64,000 nt of DNA from Triticum aestivum (Eukaryota > Streptophyta > Magnoliopsida > Poales > Poaceae): NCBI RefSeq assembly GCF_018294505.1, contig NC_057814.1:293376604-293440603 (forward strand). The letters run 5' to 3'. Every line of letters begins with the position of its first letter. Within the stretch, counting starts at the first letter, position 1. This document shows, one piece after another, positions 34,301-42,997 of the stretch. The notes under the pieces are model-generated. The model did no database searches, had not been told where the DNA came from, and worked only from the letters and a program-made list of their open reading frames with translations. The position numbers were made by a program, and so were the translations under genes.

Positions 34301-37300
34301 AGGGGTTGTGACGAGGATACGGACGGCACCAGGGTATAGTCAGCAAGGCCGAAAGCCAGCCCAGCGACCCTAGCATGGCCGGACTGGCGACTACGTCCAG
34401 CTCCTAGATGGGATGCCTCATCATCTCGATGGACAAGTCAACCAACCAGCTCACCCAACAAGCCAGGGTCCGGTGTGACCCAGTAGCCCCCACCAACTTG
34501 TAAACCGACCCGAGCAATGTAACCCTAACCTGACCACATATATAAGGAAAGTTATAGGCCTCTCGAGAGACAAGAGATTCATCTCAGATCATTCTACACA
34601 CCACTAGCGAGATCTATGGTTCCTCACCTAACCCTTCAGCTCCCACCTCTGCAGCCACCGTGGCGCCCCTTGTACAACCCTAGCTGAGATGTCTCCGATA
34701 TCCAGCCTGCACACTAAGCAATACATCTCAGCAGCAGGAGTAGAGTATTGCGGCTTCACGGAGGGCAAGAACCTGAGTAGATCGTTGTCTCTTGTGTGTC
34801 GCCATTCCAATCTACCACTCGTAGACCCCCGATAGTTACTATCGGATCAGAATGCTGACATTATGTTCTCAACGCACACGACACGGCTACACCAATAGGT
34901 GGAGGAAACTGCGATGATGTCATCGATTGACAACTTCAGTCGAAGTCCCTTTTTTAAGTGCGTCGTGCCATAAGTCGGTTTCGCAGTCTCATCAACCTCG
35001 TGGAAGAGAGAGGGGTTTAATTTGCACTAAACCACACTAAAGCTGTCATCATAGTTACTTTAAAAAAAATACAGCCTCATCAGCCTCGTGGCTGGGAGCG
35101 TGAGGGGGAGAGGGGTTTAATTTGCATGTCACATGTTTGCTCATAAACTATAAGTCTTGTGGCCACTTTAAAATTAAAACATTCTTAGACTACACATATC
35201 ACATGAGCTGTGTGACTAATGGTGCATTTATCTCTTGTAAATCAATCATAAATCCGAAGTATATTGCTAGTAGGTAAACTCAGTGCAGAGAAGTCAAAAA
35301 GACATAAATCTTACCCAAAAATCCAGAGTGAGACTGCAAGAATCATTGTAGCAACCATGACCCATTCATTTTTTGTCACTGGGCCCATTTTCTTTAGTTT
35401 TTGAGCAGCTAATGCAGGGGCTTCAGGAGTGTCCTTTATTTCTGGAGGGAATATTTTGTATAGCAAATAAGGTGTTGCTAAAAGCGAAATGATGGCAGGC
35501 AAACTTGCAACCTTGAACCATGATATCCACGGGCTTGCAATTTTGACACCAGCCTCCTCCGCTAACTTCAAACACAAGAGATTCTGCGCAGCAGCGGTCA
35601 GAAAGAGAGCACTGGAGTTGCCAGATGCCTGTCAAGCAGCAGAAACCAACACGACACTGTTATTGGTAGTTTTAAAATTCAAGCTAAATGGTTAAGAAGT
35701 GGAACAGAGAGAAATTATACATGCAACCACTCTAGAAGCAACACATCAGAAATTCTGGGAGTATATCACAGAGAAACAGCACCAGAACTTCCAAACTTAA
35801 AGAAGGATTGTTTGTTGCCCATGGTTTACTTTGAAACTCAGGTTTCTCCACCAAACATCGACATACTAAAGCATATCTTATCCTTCCAACGTAAGACGTT
35901 ACAAGAATACACCATCCTTCCCAATGTAGTACCATATTATCATTATTTTGATGATTTAGTCTCAGTATTCCACTATGCATAGGATCGCACCAGATCCTCT
36001 ACGCACATACCCAGAAACAGCTCCAGATCACACAAAGAGCAGCGGACATTACAAAACCACACTTCAAGACCTTCATTATTAAAGGGAAGCTTAGGTAGCG
36101 AAGGTATAGGCCCTTCCCTATTATGAGGAAGATAAATGATAATGCTTATGTGATTGATCTTCCAGGCGAGATGGGCATACAATGTTGCGGACTTGACTCT
36201 CTACCACCCAGAAGAAGCGCTCACAAACAACCAGGGGAGAATGATGAGGAACAATAGAGGAAAATAAAAGAAGACAAACTTCACAACAACAACAACAAAG
36301 CCTTTAGTCCCAAACAAGTTGGGGTAGGCTAGAGCTGAAACTCATAAGATCTCGCAACCAACTCATGATTCTGGCAAATGGATAGCTAGCTTCCACGCAC
36401 ATCTGTCCCCTCCAGTATTTTCTTTTCTTTTCTTAACCTAGCTACTGTTTTCTAGAGTCTTCTAGGTATAAATGGAACATTGTATCTTAAGTGATGTTGT
36501 CTAGAATGTTCTAGCTATAAGTAGAATTTGGGATGTGAAGACTTCCCAAAGTCCTATAAATAGAGGTCCTCATCTCTTAACTTGTGACAAGGCTATGTAC
36601 CCCCACTACCTATAATAGAACTTGGTATTCTTATCTAAGATCTTGGAGTAGATCTTGTGCTCAAGGAGTTTTGGACTAAACTCCTGCTGCCACATTGGCC
36701 TATTTGGCCTCTAGAGCGATATCTACGCAGCACATTGAAGTAGTTCCTTCAACACTTGTGTTGCACACTGTGTAGCAGCAACCAGCAAAGTGGAGTTGTT
36801 CCTCCACAACCTTGTGCTGCTTCACATACCCAACAACACGCTTATACAAAACACTTGCAGACTTTTTCAGCACCAGTGCCAGTTTATTAATTTGATGGTG
36901 TCGTCTACTCAGATGAGCTCTACAGCGCAACCTTGTGTATAAACATCAAATATCTAAAATTGCACCCTTAGTGATGGACTTTTAGACTGAATATCCAATA
37001 TAATACTCCAAAGTTGATGTTGAACTACCATGCCCAATGCAAATCAAAGCAGCTTTCTGGCGCAGTCTGGAAGAATCTATTACTGACATGACCCTAATTA
37101 TTGAAAAGTAGATAAAACCAGACGATAATATTCTTCTCTGCTTTGTTGAGAGGGGCCGAGCCCCTTTATATTGTTGTAAATAAAAATATCAGCTATCAAT
37201 CAGAAGGTTCCTGGTTCTCCATGTTGTATAAGCCAGAGCACCAAGAAATATTGAAGATCAAAGACACAAAAAGAAAGGTTAAATGCCAAGTCAAATGGCA

Positions 37301-40300
37301 ACCTAATGATAAAGAGACCCATTAAAGTACGAAGCCCATTAACCCCACTCATGCACATCCCTCATGGACCAAAGAAGATTGAAATAACCTTCCTCTTCTT
37401 TATGTTCGTAGGGGCATTTAGTTTTTTCTACAATAGACTCTTTTGCCCATGCTTTCCCTCCCCACCAGGGGTAGTGGTGGTCATTTGTACGAGGCCTTGA
37501 GCCTATAAAAGGCACCACATGGATCATTTGTAAATCTCTCATTTGGAATAAGAGAGCTCTCACAACAGGCAAGACCTTGGCTTCCTTTTGAGACGACCGC
37601 TTAGGCAATCGGACCAAGTGAATTTCCCTCCGAGCCCAGGCTTGGACGGAAACATCATGAAGAAAGCTTACCACGTGTCGAGGATTCAGCCTACAACACG
37701 GGGCCGGGTATCGTAACGGTACTCGGGGGGTCCACCCCTCAACGAGATTAAGCTTCACTCGATCAGGAGGCATGGCCAAACCCAAAAAAAAAAACACCTC
37801 TCCAGTATACGTCGACCGGTTGCACAACCGATGTGTATGCCCGTTTTTAAGGTTGATGAATGCGATGCTTGCTAGCATTGTGCCACGTCGACTCGACCAA
37901 CGACAAATATCTACCAAGATTATTCAAACTTCGGATCGAATATATAGCAGACAAGACTTGATCGACAAAAAAACACCTTATGTGGTTTTTCATTAAGCAA
38001 CATATATAGTACATAAGACTTGATCAACAAGCTGGTAAATCTATTCAAACTCTAATACGATCTCTAAACTAACTGGACTCTTTCTAACAAACTTGCTTAA
38101 TCAATCAGGACTCTGGTTAAGGGATAAGAGCAAGACTCCATGTTTGATGGGCTGGTCCACATATCATCTCTCCCTTTCTTCAAGGAACCTTGGGTACTAC
38201 TAGTTGTGGAGCTATCTTGGTCGTAGTCATCAGCCTCGATGAAGAAGAGCCACGCACAATGATGACCACCGAACATAAATCTCGTTGTGCTACCAAGTCA
38301 GTTGGGGTGAGGCACCAAACTTGCCATGGCAGCGTTCACTGGAGTGGTCAACAATGTTGTGCAAAGGCCCAACGACGAGGTTCTACCAACTCAGTTGGGG
38401 TGAGGCGCCAAACTTGCCATGGCGGCGTTCACTGGAGTGGTCGACGATAGAACAGCTGCTAGTGGTGTTGGAAGTGACGGTATTGGAGTTGCGTTGATCG
38501 CGGGAGGGTCGGAGGGGCCGCTCAGAAGGCTAGTGTAGTGATGTTGCGAGGAAATGCCACTGCTCATAGGCCTTGGTGAAGGAAATGGCGGTGTGGACGT
38601 CAGATGGTCGTTGAAGCTCGATGTCAAAGCGAAGACCATCAGGCAAGCCTACTGTGTACAGGTACTGTTGTTGGGACGGTGTTAATGGCTCATTGTTGCG
38701 GCACTTGAGCGCTAGAAACCTGTTGGTGTAGTCAGTGACCAAGGAAGTGAATGGAAACGTGCCAACTCACCCAAGGGATTTGCTCGACGTGATGGCCCAA
38801 ACTGAACGTGGCAAGCCTCATTGAACTGCTCCCATGGTCAACTGTTGAAATTGTGCTCGAGTTGTAAGTACCAGAACTGGGCATCATTAGTTCATGTGTT
38901 GTCCATGAAAAAACTGCTCGGACCTATTGAGGCAACCAAGAGGATCAAGCGAGACAGCATATGTTGGGAAGTCGAGCTTGTGGAAGCGGAGCATGCCGGA
39001 ACCTAAACCTAAGCCAAGGTAATGGATAGGCAGGGGCGAGGGAGGTGATGGGCAGGGTGGATCCATAGATGGGTTGTGGAAGGGGGCACGGCCATACTGG
39101 TGTAAGGAATCAGTTGGTGGCTGGAGGCGGTCAAGGCGGCAGAGATCTGCGCCTGGTGATGGTAGAGCTGTTGTTAGTAGGTGGGCGACAAAATTGGGGC
39201 GGGATTTGGGGTAGGATTTGAGCTGTAAGGTGGGGGTGCGAAGTGGCCCAAATTGATGTTAGGAGGCAGCTAGCGAGTAAGGAGATGGCTAGAGGTGGTA
39301 AAAGGGGAATGGTTGCTGGTGGTGGTTAGCAGGACTTAGCACAGGGTTGTGTTGTGACAGCAAGCAGCCGGTTGATGGAAGGAAAGCGAGGGGTGGTTGG
39401 GGTGGGCAATCAGTGATTCCCCGCTCGAGAAGGGTTGGCGAGGGGGAGCACTAGGGGCACATTGTCGCCGGGGAGGAGGGCCTGGGACAGGGAGGTAGCG
39501 TAATGGATGGCCGCTGCAGCCGTGGGATCTAGTGCCGCGGGCAAGGCTGCAGCCGTTGCTCGAGGGCCGTCACTAGCCCGGCAAGGAGCGTCTTGTCCTC
39601 TGCTCGTTGGCGCGTGAAGACCTCCAATTGCTTCATGATGCTCTTCATCTGCTCCACAGCCTCGATCTCGATTTCTTTGCCCACCATCGTAGATGGCTCA
39701 GGTACCAAACTGGAATAATCTACTGATGACATAACCCTAATTATTGAAAAGTAGATGAAAGTAGCAACACTATTTTTCTTTGCTTGCTTTATTTGCAGGG
39801 TCGGCCCTTTTATACAGTAGACAAGAGTTGACCGACAAGCCGGTACGTATATTCAAACTCTAATACGATCTAAACTGATTGGACTATTTCCTAAGTCCTA
39901 ACAAACTTGCTTAATCAACCAGGACTCTAAGGGATAAGACTCCATCATTTGATGAGCTAGCCCACATAACAGAGTCAAATTCCAGTAATTATGAAGAACC
40001 CTTAATTAATAGTAAAAATATATAGACTCCATGATCACAACTATCTGTAGACCGTGTAAATTAACCCATTCAAACGACACTAGTACAGCCTACAAGTATC
40101 AAGTTCTGCCCCTGACACGGCGTTTAACGCAGGTAGCTAGCATACTAAAAAATGCCATGCAAACCAGATCTTGTGATACAAATGCCACATATTTTCCAAT
40201 AGTTTCAGAGTGAAGGTGCTTTCAAGTATAAGAATGATCCAGAACGCATGCTTCTGGATGCAATGAGGAAGCAAACAGAACTCTTGATTAATAATAGCAA

Positions 40301-41461
40301 GACAGAAATTTTCACATAAGAAATTATAATCTTAGGAGTATAATAATTATTACTAAGATCCATCCTACTTGCTTGTCAGCATATGGACAACCCATGTGAC
40401 GCAACTGTAATTGAAAACCTCATTCTGAGCACCCCCATAAGCAATGTAGTATAGAGATAAAATGGTAATTACGTATTCTATCAGGATATGAGAAACAGAA
40501 CATGATCCTAGCTATGAGCGCATATCACGGACTCAGCGATCTCGGGAAAAATTGATGACCATCTGGGCAAAATGCACCTCCAAGATTACAATGATTCATC
40601 AGTAATATCTTAAATTCGTAAATAAAAAGCGCAGCCTTTTGGCATGTGCATCAGTAAATTGTAGTGTACCTGCAGCTGAGACTGCACAAGGTAGGCACCC
40701 AGTTTCTTCGCTGATGGATCATTCGGCTTGCTGCCGGCCGATAGCGACAGCGACTTGACAATGGGAAGGAACACCCCTCCAGCCCTCGCCGTGGTGCTGG
40801 GCATGGCCGGCGCGATGCATGCCTCACTGATGGTGAGACCGTAGGATAGGCCCAGAGTGCTTCCACCCAACCACTTGACGAAGTAGGTGGCAACGCGGTC
40901 GCCGAGGCCGGTCTTGACGAACCCCCGTGCAAAGAAGAAGGAGATGACGATGAGCCAGATGACCTCGTTGGTGAACGCCCCGAACGCCGCGGTGAAGGGG
41001 AGCGTACCCGTGGCCACGGTAGCAGTGAGGCCGAGGAATGCCCACGCGCCGACGGGGAGCGGGCCGAGGACGAGCCCTGCGATGGTGGAGAGAAAGATGG
41101 AGAGGAGCTGCCACGCCTGCGGAGTCACCTCGGGGGGCCGCGGCGCCAGGAATCGCACTGCGAGACCGACCGCGATGGAGGCGATGAGGGGGAGCAGCTT
41201 CGCGCCGGCCGAGGCCGCGGCGGGGGCCGGCGCCGGTGCGGGCTCAGTGTTGGGGCTTGAAGCTTGGGTGGCGGACGCGGAGGCCAGGAGAGGATGGAGG
41301 TGGCGGCGAGGGGCGAGGGAGATGTGAGGGGAGATGGGGCGGCAGAGGGAGAGAGAACTAGTGGAGGGCTGCAGCTGGAGATGGCGGCGGCGTAGGTGGT
41401 TGTGAGGAGTGGGGAGGGGGAGAGCCGGGCGGTGGGACACCGCGAGGTGTAGGCGCTCCAT
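25365..41461 (-). CDS. Chloroplast dicarboxylate (2-oxoglutarate/malate) translocator, four exons
   Basis: Exons on the minus strand are 41461-40670, 35628-35315, 26296-25848 and 25480-25365, 1,671 nt in total or 556 codons plus stop. All junctions are GT-AG (CAG|GTACAC, TGG|GTAAGA, GAG|GTAATT donors) and keep frame. Residues 1 to about 85 are Ser/Pro/Arg-rich, a likely chloroplast transit peptide. The rest is a polytopic DASS/SLC13-family carrier (Na_sulph_symp), with blocks such as [55 protein letters not shown] and the C-terminal [15 protein letters not shown] seen in plant DiT proteins. It would exchange 2-oxoglutarate or glutamate for malate across the inner envelope, linking photorespiratory nitrogen assimilation to the cytosol. 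DiT1 (OMT) is more likely than DiT2, but I cannot separate them with certainty. An upstream in-frame ATG at 41608 is possible. No inactivating change was seen. Confidence 0.93.
25481..25847 (-). other. Intron 3 of the translocator gene
   Basis: 367 bp, bounded by GAG|GTAATT and CTGCAG|CTGGG. It is AT-rich with no transposon recognised. Confidence 0.85.
26636..27753 (+). mobile_element. 5'-truncated L1-type LINE (ORF2 3' end)
   Basis: Three consecutive frames encode the C-terminal end of a LINE ORF2. First comes [10 protein letters not shown] and [10 protein letters not shown] (26649-26972). After a +1 shift come [20 protein letters not shown] and the zf-RVT block [21 protein letters not shown] (to 27322). 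Then comes a tail ending at a stop near 27595 ([10 protein letters not shown]). A 3' UTR and a poly(A) run (27745-27753) close it. No RT remains. It lies antisense to the translocator gene. Confidence 0.8.
27754..29556 (+). mobile_element. RTE-clade LINE, copy A (5'-truncated, internally deleted)
   Basis: The RT thumb and fingers are in pieces: [20 protein letters not shown], then [19 protein letters not shown] sequence. A jump near 28460 skips roughly 110 codons. The catalytic region follows, with [20 protein letters not shown] and the [11 protein letters not shown] box (about 28655), then the C-terminal [24 protein letters not shown] block. It ends with TTTGGGACTAAAGGCTTTG and (TTG)n (29540-29556), the simple-repeat tail typical of plant RTE elements. 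A 104-bp internal duplication lies at 29127-29270. It is interrupted by a Tourist MITE at 27863-28027. Confidence 0.75.
27863..28027. mobile_element. Tourist-like (PIF/Harbinger) MITE, 165 bp, TSD TAA
   Basis: The ends are GGGCCAGTTCTTTTG and its inverse CAAAAGAACTGGCCC. The inner stem continues with GCTTCTAGAATAAGCTGCC and its inverse, so the unit folds into one long hairpin. TAA duplicates flank it (27860-27862 and 28028-28030). Removing the unit and one TAA rejoins the RTE reading frame across the site (ERNIYK followed by MARIRERK), which confirms the insertion. It resembles Tourist-type MITEs by its TAA/TTA target preference. Confidence 0.85.
29557..31181 (+). mobile_element. RTE-clade LINE, copy B (5'-truncated)
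   Basis: It begins exactly after the TTG tail of copy A with sequence equivalent to 28139 of that copy. Unlike A it retains the segment with [20 protein letters not shown] and [11 protein letters not shown] (29956-30234). Its catalytic box reads [10 protein letters not shown], with A of FADD replaced by E, and several frameshifts and stops are present. It ends with TTTGTTTGGGACTAAAGGG and a short TTG run (about 31172-31181). It is inactive. Confidence 0.75.
31385..32600 (+). mobile_element. PIF/Harbinger-like element remnant with transposase N-terminus
   Basis: Imperfect inverted ends are visible: CTCCAATAGATGATGTA near 31390 and TACATCATCTATTGGAG near 32578. Extra copies of the TACATCA-CTAT word lie just inside the right end. 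At 32126-32400 the plus strand encodes an acidic Ser/Asp/Glu-rich start ([16 protein letters not shown]), [14 protein letters not shown] and, after a stop, [11 protein letters not shown]. These resemble the N-terminal part of plant Harbinger transposases (HGGSxxGRE, YFxRRFRMR). The DDE catalytic part is missing. The GC-rich centre (31560-32040) gives long frames on both strands without recognised domains. Confidence 0.5.
32601..32905. other. Intron sequence between two elements
   Basis: AT-rich, with no gene or clear repeat recognised. Confidence 0.5.
33241..33893. mobile_element. Possible hAT-type non-autonomous element, GAGCTCGAG-rich
   Basis: Both ends are crowded with CTCGAGCTYGGCTC-like palindromic words (33285-33420 and 33770-33885). 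The left edge is AGGGTTGTAAAAAAAGC and the centre is AT-rich. Such AGCTCGAG-rich ends are typical of some grass hAT derivatives. No clean TIR or 8-bp duplication was established. Confidence 0.35.
34400..34861 (+). repeat. Gypsy-like LTR fragment in intron 2
   Basis: Contains a TATA box (CACATATATAAGGAAAG, about 34533), a leader with GAGACAAGAGATTC, and an end near GATAGTTACTATCGG and GCTGACA. The organisation is like the LTR at 42998-43547. Boundaries are uncertain and no internal coding region was recognised next to it. Confidence 0.35.
36282..36405 (-). mobile_element. RTE LINE 3'-end fragment
   Basis: Starts with (AACAAC)n followed by AAAGCCTTTAGTCCCAAAC, AAGTTGGGGTAGGCTAGAG and CAACCAACTCATG. 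This is the reverse complement of the last about 120 bp of RTE copies A and B. The insertion is 5'-truncated. Confidence 0.8.
36406..36720 (+). repeat. Copia-like LTR fragment
   Basis: Has a TATA box with the usual spacing (AAGTCCTATAAATAGAGG, about 36552), a preceding CTTCTAGGTATAAATGG/TTCTAGCTATAAGTAG duplication and a TAGATCTTGTGCTCAAGGAG-like R/U5 part. No TG/CA ends or internal region were identified. Confidence 0.4.
37068..39971 (-). mobile_element. Small gag-only LTR retrotransposon in intron 1
   Basis: The right LTR (39711-39971, starting TGGAATAATCTACTG and ending CACATAACA) has a diverged partner on the left (37068-38166) broken by an insertion of about 770 bp (37174-37940). Next to the right LTR the minus strand reads TTGGTACCTGAGCC, close to a tRNA-Met primer-binding site (TGGTATCAGAGCC). 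A gag start (39732-39529) and a Retrotrans_gag block (38742-38530, [33 protein letters not shown]) follow. No protease, RT or integrase exists, so it is non-autonomous. Flanks read CAGTC on the left and GAGTC on the right, possibly a mutated duplication. Confidence 0.6.
37174..37940. other. Insertion inside the left LTR
   Basis: This block interrupts the homology between the two LTRs of the 37068-39971 element. It carries a TATA-like GAGCCTATAAAAGGCACC (about 37499) and a TTGGAATAAGAGAGC leader, so it may itself be an LTR of another family. TATAT occurs at both edges. The family was not identified. Confidence 0.4.
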
Positions 41462-41627
41462 TGGCACGCGGCGGTGCACGGCGGCGCGAGCGGCCGAGCG
41501 GAGGAAGCGGGGGTCGGATACTGGTGGCTGCGGCCTTCGGAGAGCTACGGGTGAGATTGGTCTATACGGGAAAGCATAATCCGTTAGGGTTCTGTACAGT
41601 GTAGACACTGGCCCGTGTCAGCATCTT

Positions 41628-41912
41628 AGAGCGAGTACAATAGTGGGTTTATAGTCTGCTTACATAATAATTTTATCTATATGAAGAAGAGAGACATGAA
41701 AAAAATAAGAGGAGTGGGCTCTCATGCAAAAGCTTAGTTATATGCGTGCTCCAAGGCAAATGCAATAAATGTGAGGAAAGAGATAGAAAGAAGATAAGAA
41801 AAAGTACTAATCTTGTAGCTAACCTTATTGTATGAGTGACTATATGTATTGGCTATAGATGATCTAGCAACATTTTATAGCCAGCAGTTGCCTGTATTAT
41901 TAACCATGCTCT
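41628..41912. mobile_element. MITE in the translocator promoter
   Basis: About 285 bp, AT-rich, with loosely inverted ends: AGAGCGAGTACAATAGTGG on the left and the inverse of AGAGCATGGTTAATAATAC on the right, plus inner TTTATAG/CTATAAA words. Ends of the GAGCAAGTAYAATAG type are common in grass MITEs. A target duplication was not convincing. It lies 167 bp upstream of the translocator ATG. Confidence 0.5.
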
Positions 41913-42997
41913 CAGTGCATTTTGCGCTTTTTTGTTCTGTTTTGTGGATGAGAGTTAATTGCATGCAATTACCACATTTGTGGCTGGGTTTTCATTAATT
42001 TTTTAGCATATCAGGACCAAGCTTAGGGTAGGCCGCAAAAATCAGACTAACTCTAGTTTGAACCCTTTTTTGAAAGCCTAACTAACAAATAGGGTCCGCT
42101 TGTAAGGATGACATGGTGGGGAGGCATGCCGACTACGCCCGCGAACCTTGTGTGGTGGACCGCGCCTGAGCCTTCTCTCTCGCTCATATCACGCGGCGGC
42201 ACTAGTGACGAACGGGGCAACGATCAGCTCACCAGTCATGGCGCGGCCGCTCGGCCCGCATCCTCGCAGAGTGGCAGCGCCTGAGGCACCATCCTTCACC
42301 CGCAGCGCGCCGTAAGAACGACATCATCCAAGGCGAGGCTCTCCCCGGCCAGCAGCGACACGACGCCTGTCGACCCTCCAGCGTGCAGCCAACAATGGTG
42401 CGGCGATGCTCATAGGCAACACATATATTGCCATGGCCATTAGCCGGCGCATGCTTGGCGAGACCCCCTCGGCCTGAGATACAGCATGGACCACCCCGCC
42501 ACCAACACACAACCGCCCATGCTCGCACTCGGCTTGGTCCTCGGCCATGTGACCATGTCCAAGCTTCTTGATTGAGACGATGTGCGGCGCAGAAAGTCCT
42601 CCAGCACGCGACACAACGACGCCGGCCTCGGTTCATCTCTAGAAGACCAGGACCAGTGGCGGCCCTCTTCCTCGCGACGCGGAGATGCTCGCGACGATGT
42701 TATTGTGGAGGCGCCAACGACGCCCTCGTGCTCCAACGCGATTTAGACTCAAACCTTATACATGGTCCAACCGAGCCAAATCGGTCGGCCGAGCCAAGCT
42801 AGCGCTGCTGCTCCTCCTCAGCACCGGTTAGTTAGACAGCTCAACCTCAGCCGATGGTGCAACTCGCTTCGCGACGCTACAACTCGCACGGCCAGCGCGA
42901 GGCGCACAGGCAGGCGAGCAAGCCAACAATGCACGACGACGACCACCTTGCCAGAGAGTCTGTCGCCTGCCTGGGATCGCGTAGGATACACACCATC
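41913..42997. other. Upstream region without a recognised gene
   Basis: The left part is AT-rich and could hold distal promoter sequence of the translocator. 42150-42950 is GC-rich and gives several overlapping frames on both strands with no recognised domain, which looks like transposon-derived or compositional noise. Confidence 0.4.

Larger units (their letters stand above)
32906..35234. mobile_element. Long-TIR (Mutator-like or foldback) element
   Basis: The left arm (about 32906-33155, starting GAGACAAATGCACCATTAG) reappears inverted at about 35078-35234 (ending CTAATGGTGCATTTATCTC). The shared arms include CACCATTAGTCA, TTTATGAGCAAACA and CCCTCACGCTCCYAGCC. The arms are diverged and gapped, so the element is old. 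The right arm has a partial duplication (TCATCARCCTCGTGG, about 34988 and 35079). No 9-bp target duplication was confirmed and no transposase was seen. Its right end is only 80 bp from the exon 2 donor of the translocator gene. Confidence 0.5.
26297..35314 (-). other. Intron 2 of the translocator gene (9.0 kb, transposon-filled)
   Basis: Bounded by TTTTTGG|GTAAGA at 35315/35314 and TTGCAG|GGATGC at 26297/26296. It contains an L1 3' fragment, two RTE LINE copies, a Tourist MITE, a Harbinger remnant and a long-TIR element with further insertions. 26297-26635 is plain AT-rich intron sequence. Confidence 0.85.
35629..40669 (-). other. Intron 1 of the translocator gene (5.0 kb)
   Basis: Bounded by CTGCAG|GTACAC at 40670/40669 and GACAG|GCATCT at 35629/35628. 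It holds an RTE tail fragment, a Copia-like LTR fragment and a gag-only LTR element. 35629-36281 and 39972-40669 are AT-rich unique-looking intron sequence. Confidence 0.85.

Noticed and set aside
33137..34376. Minus-strand frames of 62-125 codons within the long-TIR element
   Set aside because: No domain could be recognised and the frames are broken by the GAGCTCGAG-rich insertion. A captured gene was considered but could not be supported.
34400..34861. A full LTR retrotransposon in intron 2 using this LTR
   Set aside because: Only one LTR-like block with uncertain edges was found, with no primer site or coding region next to it, so only a fragment is reported.
41461..41608. Upstream in-frame ATG at 41608 as the translocator start
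   Set aside because: The extra 49 residues are not needed for a transit peptide. The ATG at 41461 starts a good Ser/Arg-rich one, and the upstream stretch looks like 5' UTR. It remains possible.
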